From positions 1 through 64,000 of the forward strand of contig CAVQMB010000028.1 in the NCBI GenBank assembly GCA_963713445.1: a stretch of DNA of 64,000 bases. Direction: 5' to 3'. Source of the stretch: CAVQMB01 sp963713445 (GTDB lineage Bacteria; Pseudomonadota; Gammaproteobacteria; Competibacterales; Competibacteraceae). The notes beneath the pieces are model-generated. The model saw only the letters and a program-made list of their open reading frames with translations. It did not search any database and had not been told where the DNA came from. Of this stretch, positions 18,163-27,087 are shown in pieces (the first letter of the stretch is position 1; every line of letters starts with the position of its first letter). A program made the position numbers and the translations under genes.

Positions 18163-19731
18163 TCACGCCGGGGTGACGTGGTACAGCATGTCCAGGCAGG
18201 ATCGGGCACTGTCGGACCAGCGGAATCGGGCGGCTTCGGCCCGGGCCGAGAATTCACGCCACCGGTCAGGGTGGTGGCGGCGAAGGTCCAGGGTGGCGGC
18301 CAGCGCTTGCACCAGGTTGTCGGCCTGCTCGGTAAGGCTGCCGCCCGTGAAGGCAAAGCCGTTGATGCCGGGCTGGATGGTGTCGCGCAGACCGCCGACG
18401 TGATGCACCAGACACGGTTGGCTGGCGCGCATGGCCAGCATCTGGCTGATGCCGCAGGGCTCGAACGAGCTCGGCATGAGAAACAGGTCGCCGCTGGCGT
18501 ACAAGGTCTCCGAGAGCCCCTCGGCGTAGCCGCGCAGGAACAGGAAGTTGCGCCGGCGGCCCGCCGTGGTGGTCAGTGCCTGTTCGTAGTCCGGGTCGCC
18601 ACTGCCCAGCATGATAAACAGACCGTCGTCGCCGATCTGGTCAAGGATTGCCTCGAGGGCCGGCCGACCTGCGCTGGTCGGGTGATGCAGCAGCCGGATT
18701 TTCTGTTCGGTGATGCGACCGACGCTCGTAAGTACGGTTGCCGGGCGCCGGGTCGGCCACGCTGTCAGCCGGGCGCAGGCGATGAAATGGCAACTGGCGA
18801 GCTGGCTGTCGCGACCGGCCCAGTCCAACACCTGGGTCTGCAGCAGCTCTTTGAGTGCCGGCCACTCAGCCGCCGCCGGTAGCGATTGCGGATAGTCGCA
18901 GCCGTTCAGTATGCCGTGCAGCCGCCCTTCGTGATGGGCCTGCAGCAGATCGCCTTCGAGTCCTTCACCGCCGTAGTAGCCGCGGGTCTCAACAGCGCTG
19001 GGCCGTTGGATTTCCTGGGCATAGCTGGGCGAGACCACGTGTACGGCATCGGCCAGCCGGACACCGACGGCCATCGGGTTTATACAGTCGGGCCAGCGCG
19101 GATCCGCCACGACCGCGTGTTCGACATCGAGGTCCGGATACCACGCGCTCAACGATGACGCATCCCCGGTCAGCGGTCGTACGCCCTGTAGCGCGAGATT
19201 GTGCACGGTGTAGACGCAGCGCATGGTTTGAAGCAAATGAAAGGCTGGGTGATAGCGCCGCAACAGCAGTAGCAACGCGGCATGCCAGTCGTGCAGGTGA
19301 ATCACCTGCGGAGCTCCACATAAGCCGGCCACCACGGCTTCTGCCGCGGCCGCACAGAACAGTGCGAACTTGCTGGCATCGCGTGCGAATGGCCGGCTGG
19401 GCGGGTCGTCGCAGTAGATACGCCCCCGCCCGCAGCTGGCAAATAAGGGATGTTCCAGCACCCAGTGCCGAACCCCTTTCCGGGGCTGGCGTCCCGGTAC
19501 TTGGTAGAGTTCGACATGTTGGGCGCTACCGCCGAAACCGACTTTGAGCGCCGCCAGTCGCTCGGCGCCGGGCTGATTGGCCAGGGCGCCGTAGGCCGGG
19601 GTCAGTACGGTGACCTCGCAGTCGAGCGCGGCCAGTGCCGCCGGCAGATGCCGCACCACGTCGCCGATACCGCCTACCTTGGCGCCCACCAGAGCGTCGT
19701 TCTCGGCCGCCAGCATGAGAATGTTGCGCAT
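18163..19731 (-). CDS. glgA: Glycogen synthase (ADP-glucose type)
   Basis: A 522-residue GT5 enzyme that transfers glucose from ADP-glucose to glycogen. The N-terminal substrate motif K-x-G-G is present as AKVGGIGDVV. The C-terminal nucleotide-binding domain has PSSFEPCGISQMLAMR, with the catalytic Glu of EPCG. The ATG at 19731 is preferred over a GTG three codons earlier. It is slightly longer than the common 480-residue form. It follows glgC by about ten bases. Its substrate depends on GlgC, whose gene is frameshifted here as read. Confidence 0.93.
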   Translation of the reverse strand: MRNILMLAAENDALVGAKVGGIGDVVRHLPAALAALDCEVTVLTPAYGALANQPGAERLAALKVGFGGSAQHVELYQVPGRQPRKGVRHWVLEHPLFASCGRGRIYCDDPPSRPFARDASKFALFCAAAAEAVVAGLCGAPQVIHLHDWHAALLLLLRRYHPAFHLLQTMRCVYTVHNLALQGVRPLTGDASSLSAWYPDLDVEHAVVADPRWPDCINPMAVGVRLADAVHVVSPSYAQEIQRPSAVETRGYYGGEGLEGDLLQAHHEGRLHGILNGCDYPQSLPAAAEWPALKELLQTQVLDWAGRDSQLASCHFIACARLTAWPTRRPATVLTSVGRITEQKIRLLHHPTSAGRPALEAILDQIGDDGLFIMLGSGDPDYEQALTTTAGRRRNFLFLRGYAEGLSETLYASGDLFLMPSSFEPCGISQMLAMRASQPCLVHHVGGLRDTIQPGINGFAFTGGSLTEQADNLVQALAATLDLRRHHPDRWREFSARAEAARFRWSDSARSCLDMLYHVTPA

Positions 19732-19741
19732 GGCGGTCACG

Positions 19742-21024
19742 TCAGGGTACGAAATGTACCGGCTGGCCCAGCATATCGGGCGTTACTAAGGTGATGCCTT
19801 TGGGCGTGACCCGGAAACCGCGGCGGCGGTCGGCTGCCTGATCCTCGCCGATCACCATGCCTTCCGGCAGATGGACCCCGCGGTCGATGATCACCCGGTG
19901 CAGTCTGCAGTGGCGGCCGATATCGACGGTGGGCAGCACCACGGCCTTCTCGACCTGAGCATAGGAGTGCACCTTGACGTCGGAAAACAGCAGTGAACGG
20001 TCCAGGCGCGCGCCCGAGATGATGCAGCCGCCCGAGACCATGGAATCGACGGCCATGCCGCGGCGCTCGTCCATGTTGAATACGAACTTGGCCGGCGGTA
20101 GCTGCGGCTGGTGGGTCAGGATGGGCCAGTCCTGGTCGTAGAGATCGAGCTCGGGGGCGACACCAATCAGCTCCATATTGGCTTCCCAGAATGCATCCAG
20201 GGTACCCACATCGCGCCAATAGGCGCGCCGGCCGGCGACGGGTTCGCGAAACGGGTAGGCGAACACCCGCCGTTCCTCGATCACGCGTGGAATAATGTTC
20301 TTGCCGAAGTCATGTTCCGAGGTTGGATCATTGTGCATCCCGAATCAGCTGCTCGTAGAGGAATTCGGTGTTGAACACGTAGTTGCCCATCGAGGCCAGG
20401 CACAGTTCCGGCTGGCCGGGAATGGGTCGCGGCTCGGCCGGTTTTTCCTCGAAACCCGCGTACCCTGGCACTGTCGTCGACGTGCATCACGCCGAAGCGC
20501 CGGCCGCCTCGGCGAATCGGCACCTCCAAACAGGACACGGTCATGTCCGCGTCGCTGCTCGACGTGGTACGGCGAGCATCGGCCCGTAGTCCATCTTGTA
20601 GACGTGATCGCCGGCCAGCACCAGCACGAACTCCGGCTGCATGGGTCTGGATGATATCGAGGTTCTGGTAAACGGCGTCGGCCGTGCCGGCGTACCACGC
20701 ACCACCGGTGCGCTGGCTGGCCGGCAGCATCTCGACGAACTCACCCAGTTCGTGCTGAAGCCACTCCAGCCGCGCATGCAGATGGCGTATCAGCGAGTGG
20801 GCCTTGTACTGGGTCAGCACGCCGATGCGGCGGATGCCGGAGTTCACGCAGTTGGACAGTGGGAAATCGATGATGCGGAACTTGCCCCCGAAAGGCACTG
20901 CGGGCTTGGCCCGCCAGTCAGTCAGTTCATGCAGCCGCGAGCCGCGGCCGCCGGCCAGAATCAGGCCCAGGGTCTGGCGCGTCAGGCGGCTGATGAAACG
21001 CGGATCGAGATCGATTGGGTTCAT
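19742..21024 (-). pseudogene. glgC: Glucose-1-phosphate adenylyltransferase, broken by clustered indels as read
   Basis: Makes ADP-glucose, the glycogen precursor. The N-terminal third is intact ([40 protein letters not shown]), as is the C-terminal half from [19 protein letters not shown] through [20 protein letters not shown] to the stop. Between about 20340 and 20650 the frame shifts at least six times. Removing or adding single bases restores [45 protein letters not shown] and [18 protein letters not shown] in order, with no true stop codons. Corrected length (about 427 codons) is normal. That pattern favours sequencing or assembly error over decay. Confidence 0.85.
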
Positions 21025-21097
21025 GGCTGCAGGTGTCTCCGGGTCGCCGCGTGATGCCATGTTAGCAGATCGATAACCGGGTCGTGGTCACCGCCGG

Positions 21098-22601
21098 TCA
21101 GTCGGAATGTGGGTGTCGGCCGTTGGTGAAGCCGCGGGTGCACTCGATCGCCCGGCGCCAGCCGGCCAGCTTGGCATCACGTTCACCGGCCGTCAGCGTC
21201 GGCTGGAACCGCCGCTGGCACTGCCAGTGCGCGGCCAGTTCGTCCAGTGACAGGTACATCCCGCACTGCAGGCCGGCCAGCGAAGCCGCACCGAGTGCGG
21301 TGGTCTCGGTAACTGCCGGACGTTCCACCGGCAGCCCCAGGATACCGGCCATCGCGTTCAGTAGCCAGTCATTGACCACCATGCCTCCGTCGACCCGCAG
21401 GGCGGCGATGCTGGCGCCATCACTGGCCATGGCGGCGAGCAGGTCGTGGGTCTGATAGCAGACTGATTCCAGTGCCGCCCGGACCAGTTCAGCCGGACCG
21501 GTGTTACGTGTCAGGCCGAAGATGGCGCCGCGAGCGTGCGGATCCCAGTAGGGCGCCCCCAGTCCGGTCAGGGCTGGTACCAGGTAAATGCCGCCGCCGT
21601 CTCCAGCGCGCGCCAGCGCTTCGCTGTCGTCGGCGCGCTCAATCAGGCCGAGCCCGTCGCGTAGCCATTGAATGACGGCACCGGCAATGAAGATCGAACC
21701 CTCCAGGGCGTAGGTCACCTCATTGCCCAGACGGTAGCCGATCGTGGTTAGCAGACGGTTGTCCGAACGCACCGGTTTGCGCCCCGTGTTCAGAATAGCG
21801 AAACAACCGGTGCCATAGGTGCTCTTGATCATGCCAGGCTGAAAACAGGCCTGGCCGATCAGTGCTGCCTGCTGATCGCCGGCGATACCGGCAACCGGCA
21901 AATCCTGGCCCAGTAACTCGCCGCCTGCGGTGCCGAAATCAGCCGCGCAGTCACGTACTTCGGGCAGCAATGTCCGCGGGGATGCCGAACAGGCTGAGCA
22001 ACTCGTCGTCCCATACCTGGCGATGGATATCGAACAGCAACGTGCGACTGGCGTTAGTCGCATCGGTGGCGTGGACCTTGCCTTGGGTCAATCGCCACAG
22101 CAGAAAACTGTCGACCGTACCAAAGGCCAGTTCGCCACGCTCGGCCCGATCGCGGGCGCCGGGCACGTGTTCCAGCAGCCAGGCGAGTTTGGTGGCGGAG
22201 AAGTAGGGATCGAGGATCAGTCCGGTGCGCTCGCGTATCAATGTTTCATGGCCAGCCGCATGGAGTTCGGCACATCGGTCTGCGGTCCGGCGGTCCTGCC
22301 AGACAATCGCGTTGTGGACCGCCTTGCCGGTGCCACGGTCCCACAGCAACACCGTTTCCCGCTGATTGGTAATGCCAACCGCGGCGACCGGTTGGGTACA
22401 TTCGGCCAGGGCGCGGCGGCACACGGTCAGGGTGGATCCCCAGATATCCTCGGGGTCGTGTTCCACCCAGCCATCGCGCGGATAGATCTGACGGAATTCC
22501 TGCTGTGCCGACGCCAGGATCTGGCCGCCGCGCTCGAAGACGATGGCCCGCGAGCTGGTGGTGCCCTGGTCGATGGCGAGAAGCGCACTGGACTGGTTCA
22601 T
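21098..22601 (-). pseudogene. glpK: Glycerol kinase with one frameshift
   Basis: Phosphorylates glycerol to glycerol-3-phosphate. The first 216 residues run in one frame ([60 protein letters not shown]) up to [11 protein letters not shown] and a stop. The rest continues in another frame from [16 protein letters not shown] through [14 protein letters not shown] to the end. A single extra base near 21970 explains this: without it the sequence reads GIPADMLPEVR, as in intact glycerol kinases. Corrected length is about 500 residues, normal. The gene has a GAGGAG ribosome-binding site and lies 73 bases upstream of glgC on the same strand. Confidence 0.9.
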
Positions 22602-22639
22602 GAGTAACGAACTCCTCTGGTGTCTGCGTTGTGTCGGGA

Positions 22640-22668
22640 TTGTCAGTGAAAATAAACGAAACTATGAT
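22640..22668 (+). promoter_or_regulatory. Putative glpR promoter with operator-like box
   Basis: TTGTCA (22640-22645) and TATGAT (22663-22668) are 17 bases apart, a near-consensus sigma-70 pair. The spacer holds GAAAATAAACGAAAC. The AAACGAAA core recurs at the glpS and glpD promoters, so it is a candidate binding site for GlpR and would give autoregulation. The same gap also holds the glpK promoter on the other strand. Confidence 0.55.
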
Positions 22669-22774
22669 GACTGAAAATGAAAAAATGTAACCGCTAATGC
22701 CATTTGGGGAGTTTATTAATGATCGTAAACCATGACAGTGTTTTCCAGTGCCGGCCCGGATCAGGTCACAACTC

Positions 22775-23599
22775 ATGGCGCTGAGTCGTCGTCAGCAATT
22801 GTTGCTGCAGTCGATCCGCCGGGTCGGATATGCCACAGTCGAGTCGCTGGCCGAGGAGTTTGCCGTTACACCGCAAACAATCCGACGTGATATCAACATG
22901 TTGTGCGATCAGGGCTTGCTGGAACGGCATCACGGGGGCGCCGGTCTGCCACCGTCCAGTATCGAGAATATCGCTTACCCGGCGCGCCAGGTCATGAATC
23001 TCACAGCCAAGCAACGGATCGCTGCACTGGTCGCCCGGCATATTCCCAATCACGCCTCGCTGTTCATCAACATCGGCACGACCAACGAGGAGGTCGCCAA
23101 GGCTTTGCGTTACCATGATGCACTCCGGGTCATAACGAATAACCTCAATGTGGCGTTCATCCTGAGCGCGAATCCCAGTATCGAGGTGATCGTTGCCGGC
23201 GGTGTCGTGCGCCATCGCGATCGTGGTATCACCGGAGAGGCCACCATTGACTTTGTCAGCCAGTTCAAGGTGGATTTCGGCGTCATCGGCATTTCCGGTA
23301 TCGAGTCTGACGGCACTCTGTTGGACTTCGACTATCACGAGGTCCGGGTCGCGCAGACCATCATCCGCCATTCACGGCGGGTGTTCCTGGTTGCCGACCA
23401 TAGCAAGTTCAACCGCAACGCGTTGGTGCGGATGGGCGATCTGGGTGCTATCGATGCCTTGTTCACCGATCAGCCGGTTCCCGAGGAGATGCACGCAGTG
23501 TTCGCCGAAGCCAAGATCGATGTTTTTGTGGTACCGCCGTCTGAGGTCGAGTCCGGGAGCGACGGCGAAGGTCAGGCGGCGGTGTCAGGAAATCGATGA
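22775..23599 (+). CDS. glpR: DeoR-family regulator of glycerol genes
   Basis: A 274-residue repressor. The N-terminal helix-turn-helix is SRRQQLLLQSIRRVGYATVE followed by FAVTPQTIRRDINMLCDQGL, the DeoR signature. The C-terminal sugar-phosphate sensing domain has GTTNEEVAKAL, GGVVRHRDRGITG, GISGIESDGTLLDFDYHEV and VADHSKFNR. These match GlpR, which responds to glycerol-3-phosphate. ATG at 22775 is chosen as it begins at the domain. It lies between glpK and the glycerol importer operon and probably represses both and glpD. Confidence 0.92.
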   Translation: MALSRRQQLLLQSIRRVGYATVESLAEEFAVTPQTIRRDINMLCDQGLLERHHGGAGLPPSSIENIAYPARQVMNLTAKQRIAALVARHIPNHASLFINIGTTNEEVAKALRYHDALRVITNNLNVAFILSANPSIEVIVAGGVVRHRDRGITGEATIDFVSQFKVDFGVIGISGIESDGTLLDFDYHEVRVAQTIIRHSRRVFLVADHSKFNRNALVRMGDLGAIDALFTDQPVPEEMHAVFAEAKIDVFVVPPSEVESGSDGEGQAAVSGNR

Positions 23600-24004
23600 A
23601 ACCACCGGAGTCGTCCCACCCACCAGGGTCGTCACAGTCAGCATTCTAATCGGGACTCCATCGTCACCGCCGATAGCCTGCTTGTAGACCGGGCTACGCC
23701 CGGGACTGCAGGCCGGTATTCCGTTTCCTCTGGCAAGTTCGATAGCGAAAAAAATAGCACGTTTCTGGTTGCATACAAGCTAAGTTGCGCTACAATGAAA
23801 AAAAACGAAATATTTTTAGAACATCCTGCCGTAAGGTCCCGCGAGGAGCGATCGATGAGATTCAGATGCTGCAGTGTCACATCCGCGTCAAACACCACCG
23901 TTACTGCGTGGGTGAGTGGCGCGGATAGGGCGTGCCGTGGCTAAGCTATCCCTGGAAGGGGGATCCAGCGGCCGTTTCGATGGATGGGTGCAGGAGGAGC
24001 GAAA
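23600..24004. other. Regulatory gap before the glycerol importer operon
   Basis: About 400 bases without a gene. The 23740-23820 part is AT-rich and contains the putative glpS promoter. A strong ribosome-binding site (AGGAGGAGC, 23992-24000) lies just before the GTG start of glpS. A mild hairpin candidate (TAGACCGGGCTACGCCCGGGACTGC region, about 23685-23712) follows glpR and could end its transcript, but lacks a run of T. Confidence 0.5.
23769..23811 (+). promoter_or_regulatory. Promoter and operator block of the glpS operon
   Basis: TTGCAT (23769-23774) and TACAAT (23791-23796) are spaced 16 bases. The -10 box is followed at once by GAAAAAAAACGAA. The block TGCGCTACAATGAAAAAAAA CGAA at 23786-23809 matches the glpD promoter at 23 of 24 positions. 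Its location over the start site suggests a repressor site, most likely for GlpR. Confidence 0.65.
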
Positions 24005-25120
24005 GTGACATTGTCGCTCAAGCATGTATCGAAACTCGTGGGCTCGGAAACCCACATCGATGATATCGAACTGGAGCTCAAGCCGGGCTCGCTGACGGTT
24101 CTGCTGGGGCTCACCCTCGCTGGCAAGACCACCCTGATGCGGCTGATGGCGGGGCTCGACAGACCCAGCCATGGCCATGTCAGCCACCACGGACAGGACA
24201 TTGTGAATATCCCGCTGCGCAAGCGTAACGTGGCGATGGTTTATCAGCAGTTCATCAATTATCCCTCGATGACAGTGTTCGGTAACATCGCATCGCCGCT
24301 GCGTATAGCGCATGTCCCCAAGGCCGAGATCAAGCGCCGGGTCCAGCAGGAGGCGGAACGGCTGGGGATCGCGCATCTGCTCGACCGGCTGCCGGGCGAG
24401 TTGTCCGGGGGGCAGCAGCAGCGTACCGCTATGGCGAGGGCTCTGGTGCGTAATGCCCAGCTGTTGTTGCTGGACGAGCCTCTGGTAAATCTCGATTACA
24501 AGTTGCGTGAGGGTCTGCGGGCCGATCTCAGTCGGATTTTCGCCCAGCGCGAATCCATCGTCGTATACGCTACAACCGATCCTGCCGAGGCCTTGGCGCT
24601 GGGCGGCAATACCGCCGTGCTGCATGAGGGGCGTCTGGTCCAGCATGGTTCGACGCTGGATGTGTACAACCACCCTGCCACCGAACATGTGGCGGCCGTA
24701 TTCAGCGATCCGCCGATGAACATCGTGCCCGGCGAGATCAGGGAGGGTGAGCTGTTCCTGGGTCAGCGGCTGCGCCTGCCATTGCCCGAACATTTCCGCG
24801 GACTGAGTCCGGGTGACTACCGTTTCGGTGTGCGCCCCTATCATCTGGCTGTCGCCGAAGAGCACAGCGACGACCAACAGGTACTGGACGGCGCAGTGGA
24901 GGTGGCTGAGATCAGCGGCTCCGATACTACCTTGCACGTACTGAGCGACGCGTTTCTGTGGATCGCCGTGCTGGATGGCGTACACAGCCTCAACCCCGGC
25001 GATCGGGTGCGGCTGCGGGTGCAGCCGCAGCGGCTGATGGCTTTCGATCGCCGCGGTCAGTTGCTGGTCGCGCCGGCAGTGGGCACGGCAGGCAATGAGG
25101 TGATGCATGGCACGCATTGA
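24005..25120 (+). CDS. glpS: Glycerol ABC importer ATPase GlpS
   Basis: A 371-residue ATP-binding subunit of the GlpVSTPQ glycerol importer. The Walker A is altered (LLGLTLAGKTTLMR, residues 33-46, where GPSGCGKTT is usual) and the H-loop histidine is replaced (YATTDPAEAL, Thr191). The signature (LSGGQQQRTAMARA, from residue 133) and Walker B (LLLLDEP) are normal. This pattern, mirrored in GlpT, suggests an asymmetric heterodimer. The GTG start at 24005 follows AGGAGG; an upstream ATG at 23984 lies before that site. The last 14 bases overlap glpT. Confidence 0.9.
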   Translation: MTLSLKHVSKLVGSETHIDDIELELKPGSLTVLLGLTLAGKTTLMRLMAGLDRPSHGHVSHHGQDIVNIPLRKRNVAMVYQQFINYPSMTVFGNIASPLRIAHVPKAEIKRRVQQEAERLGIAHLLDRLPGELSGGQQQRTAMARALVRNAQLLLLDEPLVNLDYKLREGLRADLSRIFAQRESIVVYATTDPAEALALGGNTAVLHEGRLVQHGSTLDVYNHPATEHVAAVFSDPPMNIVPGEIREGELFLGQRLRLPLPEHFRGLSPGDYRFGVRPYHLAVAEEHSDDQQVLDGAVEVAEISGSDTTLHVLSDAFLWIAVLDGVHSLNPGDRVRLRVQPQRLMAFDRRGQLLVAPAVGTAGNEVMHGTH

Positions 25121-26207
25121 CTTCGATCATGTCGCTCACCGCTATGGTGCCGGCGGCGACTATGCGCTTAAGCCGCTGACTCATGCCTGGGAAGACGGCG
25201 GTGCGTACGCATTGCTGGGCCCTTCAGGCTGCGGCAAGACAACGCTTCTTAACATATGTTCGGGATTGTTGATTCCCTCCGAGGGGCGGGTGCATTTCGA
25301 CGGTCGGGACGTCACTGACGTACCCACCGAAGGGCGCAACATCGCCCAGGTTTTTCAGTTCCCGGTCATTTACGACACCATGACGGTATTTGATAACCTT
25401 GCTTTTCCGCTACGCAACAGAAAATTATCAGAATCGAGAGTGCAGGAGCGCGTCCGCGAAGTTGCCCGAATGCTGGATCTGGAGCGCGATCTGGAGCGCC
25501 GGGCCAAAGGGCTGACCGCCGATGAGAAGCAGTTGATCTCAATGGGGCGCGGTCTGGTGCGGGACGATGTGGCGGCCATCATGTTCGATGAACCGCTGAC
25601 GGTCATAGATCCCCAGCTCAAATGGCGCTTGCGGCGTCAGCTCAAGCGGGTTCACCAGAAGCTCGGGTTGACGCTCATTTACGTCACACATGATCAGACT
25701 GAGGCCCTGACGTTCGCCGACAAAGTCGTCGTGATGTCGGCGGGAGAAATCATGCAGATCGGCACGCCGCAAGATCTGTTCGAGCGTCCGGCACACACGT
25801 TTGTCGGCTATTTTATCGGCAGTCCGGGGATGAACCTATTGCCCTGCGAACTCGAGGGCCAGGCGGCCCTGGTGGCGGGGCAGCGCATCGAGCTGCCCGC
25901 AGCCGTGGTGCACACAGCGCGCCAGACTGATACCGCACGCTTCCAGCTCGGCATTCGTCCTGAATTCGTGCGACCGCCAGCGGCCGGAGAGGAGGGTGTT
26001 CCGGTGACTGTAGAGCACATCAGTGACACGGGGCGTTTCCGCGTGGTGACGGCCCGCCTCGGCGAACACAAGCTGGTCGCCAAACTGGCCGAGGATGCAG
26101 GTGAATTTGCGGCCAGCGAGGCCCGTATGCACTTGCCGCAACGCTGGCTGCGTCTGTACGCCGATGATCATCTGGTCGCAGCCGCAGGGGAAACTACTGA
26201 TGGATAA
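25107..26207 (+). CDS. glpT: Glycerol ABC importer ATPase GlpT
   Basis: A 366-residue ATP-binding subunit, partner of GlpS (unrelated to the glycerol-3-phosphate permease of the same symbol). Walker A (GPSGCGKTTLLNI, residues 38-50), Walker B (AAIMFDEPLTVID) and the H-loop (YVTHDQTEAL, His195) are intact. The signature motif is lost: LTADEKQLISMGR stands where LSGGQQQR is expected (from residue 136). With GlpS it would form one complete ATP site and one degenerate site. A C-terminal TOBE-like domain follows from about residue 290. Overlaps glpP by eight bases. Confidence 0.9.
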   Translation: MARIDFDHVAHRYGAGGDYALKPLTHAWEDGGAYALLGPSGCGKTTLLNICSGLLIPSEGRVHFDGRDVTDVPTEGRNIAQVFQFPVIYDTMTVFDNLAFPLRNRKLSESRVQERVREVARMLDLERDLERRAKGLTADEKQLISMGRGLVRDDVAAIMFDEPLTVIDPQLKWRLRRQLKRVHQKLGLTLIYVTHDQTEALTFADKVVVMSAGEIMQIGTPQDLFERPAHTFVGYFIGSPGMNLLPCELEGQAALVAGQRIELPAAVVHTARQTDTARFQLGIRPEFVRPPAAGEEGVPVTVEHISDTGRFRVVTARLGEHKLVAKLAEDAGEFAASEARMHLPQRWLRLYADDHLVAAAGETTDG

Positions 26208-27087
26208 CAAGATCAAGGATAACCGGGCGTGGTTGCTGGTTCTGCCGGCGTTTCTTCTGGTTGCGTTCAACGCCATCCTGCCGTTCATGACGGTCGTGAA
26301 CTATTCGTTCCAGGATGTATTCGGCATGAAACACCACGTGTTCGTGGGATGGGAGTTCTACAAAACCATTCTCCACGATGGCGACATACAGCGTGCTCTG
26401 CTGCGCCAGATTATATTCTCTGTTGTGGTGCTCGCCATTGAAATTCCATTGGGTATAGCGGTTTCACTCACTCTTCCGACCAGGGGCCGATGGGTCGGTG
26501 TGGTACTGGTTATTGTTGCGCTGCCGATTCTCATTCCTTGGAATGTGGTGGGCGTAATATGGGAGATTTTTGCGCGCGGCGATATCGGACTGGGTGGCGC
26601 TGTTATTAACGCTTTGGGCATTAACTACAACTATACGCAGAATCCAATAGCCGCCTGGTGTACAGTCGTGGTCATGGATGTCTGGCACTGGACCTCGCTG
26701 GTGGTTCTGTTGTGTTATGCCGGATTGCGGGCGATTCCTGATGCCTACTACCAGGCCGCACGTATCGATGGCGCATCGCGCTGGGCAATATTCCGATTCA
26801 TCGAGCTGCCCCGACTGCGCGGTGTGCTGACGATCGCGATTCTGTTGCGTTTCGTGTACAGCTTCAAGATTTACGCCGAACCGTTTGTGATGACCGGCGG
26901 TGGACCTGGCAATTCAACAACCTTTCTCAGTCAGATGCTGGACCGTATCGCACTCGGCCAGCTTGATGTGGGGCGGGCAGGTGCTTTCGCGATTCTGTAC
27001 TTCCTGATAATTCTTCTGGTCAGCTATGTATTCTACAACGTCTTGACGCGCGTCGGTCAGGGGCGCACGCCGAGGGGGCAGGAATGA
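26200..27087 (+). CDS. glpP: Glycerol ABC importer permease GlpP
   Basis: A 295-residue inner-membrane permease. Six helices are predicted, starting with WLLVLPAFLLVAFNAILPFM. The EAA loop that docks with the ATPases is AARIDGASRWAIFRFIELPR. FVMTGGGPGNSTTFLSQML is a common segment of MalF/UgpA-type permeases. The ATG at 26200 within the end of glpT is chosen. Four bases of overlap with glpQ (ATGA) show tight coupling. Confidence 0.9.
   Translation: MDNKIKDNRAWLLVLPAFLLVAFNAILPFMTVVNYSFQDVFGMKHHVFVGWEFYKTILHDGDIQRALLRQIIFSVVVLAIEIPLGIAVSLTLPTRGRWVGVVLVIVALPILIPWNVVGVIWEIFARGDIGLGGAVINALGINYNYTQNPIAAWCTVVVMDVWHWTSLVVLLCYAGLRAIPDAYYQAARIDGASRWAIFRFIELPRLRGVLTIAILLRFVYSFKIYAEPFVMTGGGPGNSTTFLSQMLDRIALGQLDVGRAGAFAILYFLIILLVSYVFYNVLTRVGQGRTPRGQE

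Noticed and set aside
17557..18882. A 441-codon plus-strand open frame across glgP and glgA
   Set aside because: Antisense to two clear glycogen genes, low-complexity composition and no ribosome-binding site.
23888..25117. A 409-codon minus-strand open frame opposite glpS
   Set aside because: glpS has all ABC ATPase blocks in its own frame; the antisense frame has no family pattern.
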